Shown here: positions 15,190 to 23,135 of the stretch, in pieces | How positions within the stretch are numbered: the stretch's first letter is position 1 | Layout: the number at the start of each line of letters is the position of its first letter | Translations under genes and position numbers: made by a program | Source of the DNA: Lachnoclostridium sp. An14 | Lineage (GTDB): Bacteria > Bacillota > Clostridia > Lachnospirales > Lachnospiraceae | Direction of reading: 5' to 3' | DNA length: 64,000 bases | NCBI RefSeq assembly: GCF_002160755.1 | Contig: NZ_NFLE01000018.1 | Coordinates: 1-64,000 of the forward strand | The notes under the pieces: generated by a model | Database searches by the model: none | What the model saw: only the letters and a program-made list of their open reading frames with translations | What the model was told of the DNA's origin: nothing

Positions 15190-17682
15190 ATGAAAGCATT
15201 TGAAAACAGAAGAATCCGGGGAGCCATATCCATTTTTCTGGTGATCATCACCATTCCCACCATGCTGTTCGCGGCAGTGCTGGTGGATGGGAGCCGGATG
15301 GCCAGCGCCAGGGCTATCACTCAGGAGGCGGCGGATCTGGCGGCGGTCAGCGCCCTGGCGGAGTACAATCTGGATTTGAAAGAGGATTACGGCCTGTTTG
15401 CCATAGAGGACAGCGAAAATGTGGAACAAATCTACCGGGAAAGCCTGGAGGCCACCCTGCTTGCCAGCGGGATACCGGGAGCGGAGGAGTATTCCCAACA
15501 AGTCTGGGAGATTTTAAAGATGGCTGTGGGAGCGGGAAACGCTTACGAGGGCAAAGACTTTTTGAATCTGTACGACTTTTCTGTGGATTCCTGTCAGGTG
15601 ACCCCAAAATACAGCCTGGCGGAGTGGCAGGTGCTGGAAAACCAGATGGTGGAATATTCCAAATTCCGGGGCCTGTATGTGATGGCGGACCGTCTGAGCC
15701 TGTTTAGTCAGCTGGGAGAGGCAAAAAGCCAGGCGGAACAGCTTGCCCAGACAGCAGAGGCTATGGAAGATAAGATGGATGTGGACGAAAAGAATGCCGC
15801 GGCGGACAAAGCGCTTTCAGAGCTTCGGGAGAAACTCACTGGCCTGAACACAGCCATAGAAAACGCAGGTTTAAGCTGCGGGAGCTACGAAGCGATCCTG
15901 CGGTCTAAAATGAAACAGATCCGTCTGAACAATGTGGAATCAGAGGATACCTTAAGTCCGGAGGAGGAGGGCGATGCCGCCCTCTATGATTCATGCAGGA
16001 GAGCGGTCAAGGACAGCTTAGGGAAACTGGACGACGCGGCAAAATCCGTGCTTGACAAGGCAGAACAGGCAAAAAAAGAAGTGCAGAAGGGGATTGAGCG
16101 TCTGAACTCGTTTCAGTCGGAAAACAGCGGGACGGCAGCGGGAAACAGCGACGTGGCCTCCCTGGTGGAGGACGCCAGGCAGAATGTGGAGCGGTATGAA
16201 ACGGTGTATCTTCCAAAGATCGAAGAAATTTTGGATGACGATGTGATCAGACAGCTTTCCACGGACAGGACCCTGGGGGACCGGGTGGATCAAATCATGG
16301 ATGAGATCGACGAGGCCATTTTTCGGTACGAGAAGGAACTGGAGGAGATGGAACGGGAGAACGAGGAGGATGAAGACGCAGAAGATGATGAGGAAGAAGA
16401 AATCCTGGAGTATTATTACTACTATTTGGACAGCGACGAGCGGACGGAAGATGCGGAATATGTTGCAGGCACCTCCTCTCTCCAGTGCTATATGGGTGCC
16501 GTAGTTAGTGAGCTTGTCTATTTTCTGGGAGCCAGTTGGGATACGGAGCAGCTGAATCCCACGCGGGACGCCTATGCCGGAACGACCACAGACAGGATTG
16601 ATCCGGAGTTCGTCCAGTCACAGTCCGGCACCAAAACGGGGGAGGACAACGACAGCCCGTCAGAAAAGCGGAAGGAGGTCTCCCAGGAGGTTTACAATTC
16701 CCGCCCATCCAAAACCTTTGCCAGCAAAGACGGGAGCAGCGCAGGCAGCGATTTTTACAACACCAGCGGAGATTTGACCGCGTCAAAGGCCATCTTGGAT
16801 CAGGGAAAAAACGGCAGCATGGTCCAGCAGGTGGGGGAAGCGGTCCGCGATGATGTGTTGAGCCTAAGCTATATGTTCGGAACCTTTAAAACCAGGATGA
16901 CCGGGGTAGAAAAATTTTCCAAGTCCGGGATGTCCCAGGCGGATCAGGACAGTTTCTATATGCCGAAATGGCGTTACGCCCACGAGGAAGGGGAATTGGA
17001 TATGCGGTTTACCCCGAAGAAGGACCGGGAGACGGTGCTGCGGGGGGAGATCGAATACTTGATCTTTGGAAACCGTACGGACGCGGCCAATGAAAATTCG
17101 GTGTACGCCGCCATCTACGCGGAACGCCTGCTCAACAATGTCATTGCCCTGTACGCGGAAAAGACCGTGGTCAATCCAGCCTGTCACGCAGCGGCGTTGG
17201 TGCTCAGCGGAACAACGGGATTTATCGTTCCGGAGCCGGTATTTTTCTGGATTGTTTTAGGGGGCTGGGCCATCGCGGAGACGACGATGGATATGAACTA
17301 CCTGATCCAGGGCGGCTACCGGATTCCTCTGATCAAAACCAATAAAAACATTCTTTTAAATGACTTTCCCGACGGAGAAGGCATGATTTCCCATTACGGG
17401 GAAACGGGGATCTTTGTCTGCTATGAGGATTATCTTCTGATGATGCTGTTAATTGCCGGACAGGAAAAACGGCTGATGCGCTCTGCCGATCTGATTGAAA
17501 TGAATATGAAGAAAAAGCAGAGTGATTTCACCATGGCTGGGGCCTATACCTACCTTTACGGAGAGACGGAGTTTTCCACCAGGTATCTCTTTGGGTCGGT
17601 GATGCCGTTTCAGGAGAACTATGAGGAAGGCGGAGTGTCGGGCCGGATGAGGTTTAAAAATTCCATCTATCTGGGGTATTGA
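15190..17682 (+). CDS. DUF5702-like large Tad-locus protein (TadG-like)
   Basis: An 830-residue protein with an N-terminal membrane anchor (ISIFLVIITIPTMLFAAVLV, residues 13-32) followed by DGSRMASARAITQEAADLAAVSALAEYN. This is the start seen in TadG-like proteins and the DUF5702 family of clostridial Tad loci. The middle is helical and coiled-coil-like, with a strongly acidic stretch (EEDEDAEDDEEEEILEYYYYY near residue 400). A second hydrophobic region lies near residues 665-705. It is expected outside or across the membrane, possibly as a pilus base or tip partner. The gene touches the next pseudopilin gene (one base between stop and ATG). Confidence 0.75.
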   Translation: MKAFENRRIRGAISIFLVIITIPTMLFAAVLVDGSRMASARAITQEAADLAAVSALAEYNLDLKEDYGLFAIEDSENVEQIYRESLEATLLASGIPGAEEYSQQVWEILKMAVGAGNAYEGKDFLNLYDFSVDSCQVTPKYSLAEWQVLENQMVEYSKFRGLYVMADRLSLFSQLGEAKSQAEQLAQTAEAMEDKMDVDEKNAAADKALSELREKLTGLNTAIENAGLSCGSYEAILRSKMKQIRLNNVESEDTLSPEEEGDAALYDSCRRAVKDSLGKLDDAAKSVLDKAEQAKKEVQKGIERLNSFQSENSGTAAGNSDVASLVEDARQNVERYETVYLPKIEEILDDDVIRQLSTDRTLGDRVDQIMDEIDEAIFRYEKELEEMERENEEDEDAEDDEEEEILEYYYYYLDSDERTEDAEYVAGTSSLQCYMGAVVSELVYFLGASWDTEQLNPTRDAYAGTTTDRIDPEFVQSQSGTKTGEDNDSPSEKRKEVSQEVYNSRPSKTFASKDGSSAGSDFYNTSGDLTASKAILDQGKNGSMVQQVGEAVRDDVLSLSYMFGTFKTRMTGVEKFSKSGMSQADQDSFYMPKWRYAHEEGELDMRFTPKKDRETVLRGEIEYLIFGNRTDAANENSVYAAIYAERLLNNVIALYAEKTVVNPACHAAALVLSGTTGFIVPEPVFFWIVLGGWAIAETTMDMNYLIQGGYRIPLIKTNKNILLNDFPDGEGMISHYGETGIFVCYEDYLLMMLLIAGQEKRLMRSADLIEMNMKKKQSDFTMAGAYTYLYGETEFSTRYLFGSVMPFQENYEEGGVSGRMRFKNSIYLGY

Positions 17683-17683
17683 T

Positions 17684-18793
17684 ATGACAGGGAAAAAGGA
17701 AAAGGGTTCGCTGACCATTGAGGCCAGCATGGTTTACCCGTTGTTTCTGATGATTATTGTGACAATCCTGTTTCTGATGCGGATTGTGTACACCTATGGG
17801 CTGATTCAGCACGCGGTGAGCCAGACAGCAAAAGAGCTGTCCATGTATTCCTATATTTATCAAATAGCAGGCATTGGGGACATTAATCAGAACATTCAAG
17901 GGGCTGTTTCCGGGAGGACAGAACAGTTTAACTCCGACGTGGAGAATGTGATTTCTCTGTATGAATCTTTTGGGAGCGGAGACGGAAATGTGAGCTATCA
18001 GGGAACCACCTCCCCCACGGAAATGCTAAAGAACATTGGCGGTGTCCTTCTGGGAGAAGGGGCTCAGGAATTAAATGACCAGTTTTTTCTTCTGGTGGTA
18101 AAACCCTTAATGGAAGGCTATATTGGGGCGGATTCCAAGGGGAATTCCGCTGACAAAAGGCTGGAGGCCCTGCGGGTGGTAGGAGGCATGGATGGCCTGG
18201 ATTTTTCTGCGTCCAGTTTCTTTGCCGACGGCTCCACCGTGGATCTGATCGTCTGTTATACGGTGGATCCCTTATTTCCCATTGACATCATGCCGGAGAT
18301 GAACCTGGCAAATAGAGCGAAGGTCCGCGGCATGAGAGGGAAAAACGTGTTTACGGGACAGGAGGCCGAGGGCGGCAGCGGGGAAAAAGAGAGCGTTTGG
18401 GACAAGAGCCCTGTGGAGAGGGGCAAGCTGATTCAGGAGCAGCAGAACGTCCGGAATCTGCCGGACCAGTTCCCGGCGTTTTCCGCTTTCGATCCCGCCA
18501 CAGGAACGGCCACGGCGGAGGTTTCCATAGACCTGAGGGCAAAGAGCTATCAAACGACGGCAGGGATTGTGGGAACGATCCGGTCGCAGTGCAGCGACAT
18601 GGAAAATTACAGGACCAGCACCAGGGAGCAGGTGACGGTGAATGAGGAGGAGATCCGGGAAAAGGTATTGATTGTCTACATTCCATCCTCTACCGGGGAC
18701 CGAACGATCGACCGGAGTGCCTACGATCAGGCAGTGAACGAGGTGCAAGAGGCGTATCCGGACATTCGGATTGTGACAAAGGAGATAGACTAA
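17684..18793 (+). CDS. Second TadE-like pseudopilin
   Basis: A 369-residue protein that begins MTGKKEKGSLTIEASMVYPL, a prepilin-type signal (Gly then SLTIE, Glu at +5) followed by a hydrophobic helix (FLMIIVTILFLMRIVYTYGL). The remaining 330 residues are predicted extracellular. It is longer than the 14488 pseudopilin and may serve as the TadF-like partner. Its ATG starts one base after the stop of the DUF5702 gene, so coupling is likely. Confidence 0.78.
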   Translation: MTGKKEKGSLTIEASMVYPLFLMIIVTILFLMRIVYTYGLIQHAVSQTAKELSMYSYIYQIAGIGDINQNIQGAVSGRTEQFNSDVENVISLYESFGSGDGNVSYQGTTSPTEMLKNIGGVLLGEGAQELNDQFFLLVVKPLMEGYIGADSKGNSADKRLEALRVVGGMDGLDFSASSFFADGSTVDLIVCYTVDPLFPIDIMPEMNLANRAKVRGMRGKNVFTGQEAEGGSGEKESVWDKSPVERGKLIQEQQNVRNLPDQFPAFSAFDPATGTATAEVSIDLRAKSYQTTAGIVGTIRSQCSDMENYRTSTREQVTVNEEEIREKVLIVYIPSSTGDRTIDRSAYDQAVNEVQEAYPDIRIVTKEID

Positions 18794-18809
18794 AAGGCAG
18801 GAAACCGGG

Positions 18810-19478
18810 ATGGAAAGTGGAATGGAAACAGCGGCAGTAGCAGTGATGGCTCTGTGCGGCGGAATGGAGACGGTATATGGAATATGGGCCTGGACGGGGA
18901 CAGAGAAACGATTTCACCAGGTTTGGAAGGATAAAAGGCTGCTGCCAGCTGTCCTTTGCTGGCTGGCGTTCCTGATGGTTTCATGGTTTCTGCAACCTAT
19001 GCCTGGGCAAACTCCCTGGCCGGGAAGTTTCCCGCCGCCCGGTTCCATCACGCCGGTGCGGGTGGCGGCACTGTTTCTCACCTTGATTTTGCTGGCGGCA
19101 GTGGATGTGAAACAGCGGATTGTCCCGGACCGGATTCTGGGGCTTTGCCTTGTGGGACAGCTGATCCTGGGGGCGGCGGAGGAGGAAATCGTCCTGTTGG
19201 GCCGTTTTCTGATGGAGGGAGCGGTGTTTGCAGGAATTTTGCTTGCGGTCTCCAGGCTGTTAAAAGGCGGGATGGGACTGGGAGATGTAAAACTTTTGGG
19301 AGTGATTGCCATGACAGCGGGGTGGAAATACGCATTTTTGCTCCTTGCCGTGGGGCTGAGCCTGACCTTTGTGGCAGGAATCTGCCTGCTGCTGTTTCGC
19401 CGCGCCAGCGTAACGTCGGAGCTGCCATTTGTGCCGTTTCTGGCGGCGGCCATGGTTATTTTGCTACTTGCTTTATAG
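18810..19478 (+). CDS. Type IV prepilin peptidase (A24), first copy
   Basis: A 222-residue polytopic membrane protein with the two aspartate motifs of A24 aspartic proteases: AAVDVKQRIVPDRIL (about residue 95) and GMGLGDVKLLG (about residue 155). These enzymes remove the leader from Flp pilin and the TadE-like pseudopilins at the inner face of the membrane. The C terminus (SELPFVPFLAAA) resembles the PilD/TadV end. A second, shorter A24 gene lies at 22429 in the same operon. Confidence 0.85.
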   Translation: MESGMETAAVAVMALCGGMETVYGIWAWTGTEKRFHQVWKDKRLLPAVLCWLAFLMVSWFLQPMPGQTPWPGSFPPPGSITPVRVAALFLTLILLAAVDVKQRIVPDRILGLCLVGQLILGAAEEEIVLLGRFLMEGAVFAGILLAVSRLLKGGMGLGDVKLLGVIAMTAGWKYAFLLLAVGLSLTFVAGICLLLFRRASVTSELPFVPFLAAAMVILLLAL

Positions 19479-19573
19479 TAGTCGGCGCGGCTGCGGTTTC
19501 ACCTTGGCAAATATCAGATGCCGGACAGACAGGATTTCTATATAAAAATTTTATCAATGGAGGCAGGAAAACG

Positions 19574-21649
19574 ATGGAGGGTCGATGGAGCATTACGTTT
19601 GAAAATATGGGGGTATCCAGCTATTTAACGGTAACGTTTCCGGAGGACGGCGGGCTGATCGGATACCAGCTGGAAATGATTTCCTCAAACACCATAGAAC
19701 ATCTTCTGGCAGTGTCCAAGCGAATGGTAAACGGGGAAATGGTGGCTTATTACAACATTTCATCCAAAATCCAGTTAAGCCGGATTCTGGAGAGAAGAAA
19801 GCTGAAAAAGGAGGAGATGATCTGTATCCTTCAGGGAGCGCTGCAGGCGGTTAAGGAGGGCAGAGAATATCAGCTGTCAGAAAGCGGACTGGTGATGGAG
19901 CCGGAGTATATCTACGTAGCTCCGGACACGTGCAGTCCTTCCTTTTTATATCTTCCTGTGGAACATACGGGGGCCGGCGGGATTCGGGAGCTTTTGGAAG
20001 AACTGATTATGCACGGTCATATAGAGATGAGCAATGACAATTTTATTCAGGTGCTTTTGGAGGTGCTGAACCAGCAGCCCTTTTCCCTAGACCAGCTTGC
20101 CTCATGTCTGGAAACGTATCGAAAACCGCTGGCAGGAAGGCAGATGGAGACTTCATATGGAGGAATATCCGCAGGGGCTGTGCCGCAGGGGAACGGGATG
20201 GGAGATAGGGGTCATAGTTTTGGAAGTCCGTTTTCTGGAAATGCGGCGGCTGTTCCCGGGGAGCGGCCGGCTTTCACTGCGGGAGACAACTTTGATAGTC
20301 AAGGGGGAGCCAGGCCGGCTACTGGCTGGGAAATGCCGGAAAAACAGGAAGAAATGAGAGCCGTTCCCGGAAACAGACCGGCTAGGCCGGCCGGCAAACC
20401 GGCAGTACCGGAGCAGGTTCCGGAAAAGAAAATGTTTTCAGGAAAGGGGAAAACGAAAAAAGAGAAGAAACAAAAACCGCGGAAACAAGATGCAGCAGGG
20501 GCGAAGACAGCAGATGGAGAGTTTGACAAAGAGGCGGCAAAGAAGAAATTTCTCCTCCCTCAGGCTTTGGTGCTGGTGGTGCTGGCGGCTTTGGTGTCTT
20601 TTGGGGCATTTACGGATGAAAGCGGCTCTATAGTGCTGAACAATGTTTTGGCTGCAGTGCTGATTGTAGTTGTGGCGGAAGTGATCCTGTACCGGGAAGT
20701 TTACGTGAACGGGAAAGAAACGGGAAAACAGAAAAAGAGCAAGAACGGCCGCGCATCGGAAACCCGCGGCAAATCTTTAAAACCCCCGATCGGATCGGGG
20801 AAAAAAGAGGGGAAAACAGGCCGTCCGGCAGTGCCGGGGACAGTCCGGGGAGCAAAGGACGGAGAACAGCCGGTTTCTCCCATCCAGCCACTGAATTTTC
20901 AGGCTCCGAACCGTGGGGAGCAGAAACTGCCGGCGGATAGGCCGCAGGTGGGATCCGCAGGCGGAGTACAGCCCTTTACAGGAAATGGTTCGCAGCCGTT
21001 TTCCGGCAGTGGAATGCAGTCTTTTTCAGAGCGTGGTTCACAATCAGTTGGCGAGAACGGAGCCCCGGTATTTTCCGGAACTGGAACTCCCTTTTTTGCG
21101 GAAAACCAGGGGCCGTTTTTTTCAGGGGATGGTTCCCGGTCTTTTGGAGCAAAGGCCCCCCAGGTTTCTTTTGACAATAGCTCCCGGCCATTTGCGGCGG
21201 CCTCTGCCTTTGGCCCTTACAGCGGTGCGCAGGGGGCCGGACCTTCAGCCATGGATACAGCCCGCCAATCCGCAGCCGCAACGACACTGGCGACGGAGCT
21301 GGGCGGTGAGACGGAACTGTGGGAGGGAGATCAGGATGGTGGAGCTTATCTGGAATACTATGTAAACGGCGTAATGTCCAGAGTGCCTTTAAACCGTCCC
21401 AGCACCCTGATCGGCCGCCTGTCCAGCCAGGTGGATTTTGCCGTATCCAACCCAAAAGTGGGGAAGATCCATGCAGAGTTTTTAAACCAGAATGGACAGA
21501 TTTACGTAAAAGATCAAAATTCCAAGAATGGTACCTACATTAACCGCAGCGGCCAGCGGATCAACAGCAATATTCCTTATCCGTTAAAGGATAATGACCA
21601 AATCAGCCTGGCGGACAGTGAGTTTATCCTCCGCTGTGGCTCCAGATAA
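19574..21649 (+). CDS. DUF6382-like protein with C-terminal FHA domain
   Basis: 691 residues from MEGRWSITFENMG; GGAGG at 19559-19563 marks this start, so the long upstream frame overlapping the peptidase gene is not coding. Residues 1-200 match the DUF6382 type found beside Tad genes. A disordered basic linker follows, then two hydrophobic segments (FLLPQALVLVVLAALVSFGAF and NNVLAAVLIVVVAEVILY, about 325-375). Next comes a Gly/Ser/Phe-rich repeat region (FSGSG, FSGTG, FSGDG), and last an FHA domain (TLIGRLSSQVDFAVSNP..KIHAEF..NSKNGTYIN). FHA domains bind phosphothreonine, so this is the likely reader for the kinase encoded downstream. The usual Ser before xxH is Gly here (VGKIHAEF). Confidence 0.8.
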   Translation: MEGRWSITFENMGVSSYLTVTFPEDGGLIGYQLEMISSNTIEHLLAVSKRMVNGEMVAYYNISSKIQLSRILERRKLKKEEMICILQGALQAVKEGREYQLSESGLVMEPEYIYVAPDTCSPSFLYLPVEHTGAGGIRELLEELIMHGHIEMSNDNFIQVLLEVLNQQPFSLDQLASCLETYRKPLAGRQMETSYGGISAGAVPQGNGMGDRGHSFGSPFSGNAAAVPGERPAFTAGDNFDSQGGARPATGWEMPEKQEEMRAVPGNRPARPAGKPAVPEQVPEKKMFSGKGKTKKEKKQKPRKQDAAGAKTADGEFDKEAAKKKFLLPQALVLVVLAALVSFGAFTDESGSIVLNNVLAAVLIVVVAEVILYREVYVNGKETGKQKKSKNGRASETRGKSLKPPIGSGKKEGKTGRPAVPGTVRGAKDGEQPVSPIQPLNFQAPNRGEQKLPADRPQVGSAGGVQPFTGNGSQPFSGSGMQSFSERGSQSVGENGAPVFSGTGTPFFAENQGPFFSGDGSRSFGAKAPQVSFDNSSRPFAAASAFGPYSGAQGAGPSAMDTARQSAAATTLATELGGETELWEGDQDGGAYLEYYVNGVMSRVPLNRPSTLIGRLSSQVDFAVSNPKVGKIHAEFLNQNGQIYVKDQNSKNGTYINRSGQRINSNIPYPLKDNDQISLADSEFILRCGSR

Positions 21650-21661
21650 AAGGTGAGGCCT

Positions 21662-22432
21662 ATGGCGGTGTATACCTATGGAGCAGTGACGGACCGCGGG
21701 GATTTTCGGGAGGAAAATCAGGACAGTATTTTGTGCGTGGACGGAGATGTGGAAGGAAAGGAAACGGCGCTTTTTGCAGTGGCGGACGGAATGGGAGGAC
21801 TTTCCTGGGGCGGGCAGGTGAGCCGGTATATTGCGGAGCGCTTTGCCTGCTGGTGGAATGAGGACTTTCCCGATATGGTGTGGGCCGGACGGGACAGTAG
21901 CGCCGACATCAGGGAGCTGTTGGAGCAGGAGATTTGGGATATAAACCAGGCCGTCCTTCAGTTTCGTAAGAAGGAGCATTGCAGTTGCGGATCTACGCTC
22001 TCCCTTCTGTTGCTGTACGGAAACCGGTACTTTATCGAAAATATAGGAGACAGCCGGGTCTATCTGTACAGGCGGGGCAGCCTGAAACGTCTGACAGAGG
22101 ATCAGTCCCTTGTGGCACAACTGGTTCGGGAGGGGAAAATGACAGAGGAGGAGGCTCGCCGCTCCAGCAAGAAAAATAAGCTCACGATGTGTATTGGAAT
22201 GTTTGAAATTCCTCAAAGCTATTTTGTGACGGGGGAATGGAAACCGGGAGACGTGTTTCTTCTGTGCAGTGACGGGCTGTATAACCCGCTTTTGGAGGAA
22301 CAGTTGGAACAGGTTTTGGCCCGCGGGGAACTGTCTGCGGGAGAGCGGGCCCAGCTATTGAGAAATTCTGTGCTGCCGGGAGACGGCAGGGATAATATTT
22401 CAGCCATTGTGGCGGAGGTTTTAGGAAAGTGA
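21662..22432 (+). CDS. PP2C-family Ser/Thr protein phosphatase
   Basis: 256 residues from MAVYTYGAVTDRG. AAAGGTGAGG lies upstream; an in-frame GTG at 21653 is less likely. Metal-binding PP2C motifs are intact: DRGDFREENQDS, VADGMGG, GSTLSLLLL, IGDSRVYLYR, LCSDGLYNPL and GRDNISAIV. It should dephosphorylate targets of the downstream STPK. The gene is tightly packed: it starts 12 bases after the FHA gene and overlaps the second prepilin peptidase by the sequence GTGA. Confidence 0.92.
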   Translation: MAVYTYGAVTDRGDFREENQDSILCVDGDVEGKETALFAVADGMGGLSWGGQVSRYIAERFACWWNEDFPDMVWAGRDSSADIRELLEQEIWDINQAVLQFRKKEHCSCGSTLSLLLLYGNRYFIENIGDSRVYLYRRGSLKRLTEDQSLVAQLVREGKMTEEEARRSSKKNKLTMCIGMFEIPQSYFVTGEWKPGDVFLLCSDGLYNPLLEEQLEQVLARGELSAGERAQLLRNSVLPGDGRDNISAIVAEVLGK

Positions 22433-22947
22433 CAGAGACGGAAGTGGAAAGCCTGCTGCGGATTGCCGCGGTATGTGTGGCTTGTGCAGGAGCTTGGACG
22501 GATTGGAAAAGCTACAGGATTCCCAACCGGCTGACAGGGAGCTGCATGGCTGCGGGTTTGATTTTAAGGTTTTTGCTTATGGGCGGAAACGGCTTTTTGA
22601 CAGGACTTGCCGGATGGGGAGCCGGCGCTCTGGGGATGGTACTGTGGAGTTTGGGTGCGATGAAGGCGGGGGACATCAAGCTCTATATGGCCATCGGAGC
22701 TCTGGGCGGATGGAAATTTTGTTTTCAGACGGAAATCGTTTCTATCTTGCTTGGGGGAGTTGTAGCCCTGGTGCTGATGATCCGGCGCGGAGGAAGGAAT
22801 CATCCGTGGAGACGGCTGTTGATCTACTGGGAAAATTTGTTTATGGGCGGAAAATTAACCATCTATGAGGGCAGCAAGGATTCTCAGTTCTGTTTTGGAT
22901 GGATCATCGCAGCAGGAGCGCTGGCGGCCTATTTCTGGCCGCTGTGA
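22429..22947 (+). CDS. tadV: Type IV prepilin peptidase (A24), second copy
   Basis: A 172-residue membrane protein of canonical TadV size, with both active-site motifs: TDWKSYRIPNRLT (about residues 25-37) and GAMKAGDIKLYMAIGALGG (about 76-94). It starts with GTG in a four-base overlap with the phosphatase gene. Having two A24 enzymes in one pilus operon suggests divided substrates, for example Flp pilin versus the TadE-like proteins, but that is inference. Confidence 0.85.
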   Translation: MTETEVESLLRIAAVCVACAGAWTDWKSYRIPNRLTGSCMAAGLILRFLLMGGNGFLTGLAGWGAGALGMVLWSLGAMKAGDIKLYMAIGALGGWKFCFQTEIVSILLGGVVALVLMIRRGGRNHPWRRLLIYWENLFMGGKLTIYEGSKDSQFCFGWIIAAGALAAYFWPL

Positions 22948-22961
22948 GTTGGAGGTTTCAA

Positions 22962-23111
22962 ATGGTGGAAAGTGAATGGCTGTTTTACGGAGGAATAGGG
23001 ATGATGGCGGCGGCAGCAGTCATGGCTCTGATCAGTGTGCTTGTTTTTTCGGTGACCGGAAAGAAACTGAAACGGAAACTGGAACAGGAATACGGAAAAC
23101 CGCTCCTATAA
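22962..23111 (+). CDS. Small single-pass membrane protein
   Basis: 49 residues from MVESEWLFYGGIG; GGAGG six bases before this ATG decides the start over an upstream in-frame ATG. One membrane helix (IGMMAAAAVMALISVLVFSV) is followed by a short basic cytoplasmic tail (TGKKLKRKLEQEYGKPLL). I do not recognise the family. It sits between the second prepilin peptidase and the kinase in the same operon. Confidence 0.65.
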   Translation: MVESEWLFYGGIGMMAAAAVMALISVLVFSVTGKKLKRKLEQEYGKPLL

Positions 23112-23135
23112 GGGACGGATGGAAGGAGAAGGAGT

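Noticed and set aside
18956-19573. N-terminal extension of the DUF6382-FHA gene into the prepilin peptidase gene
   Set aside because: It is a frame-shifted shadow of the peptidase gene; GGAGG at 19559 and the conserved start at 19574 define the real gene.
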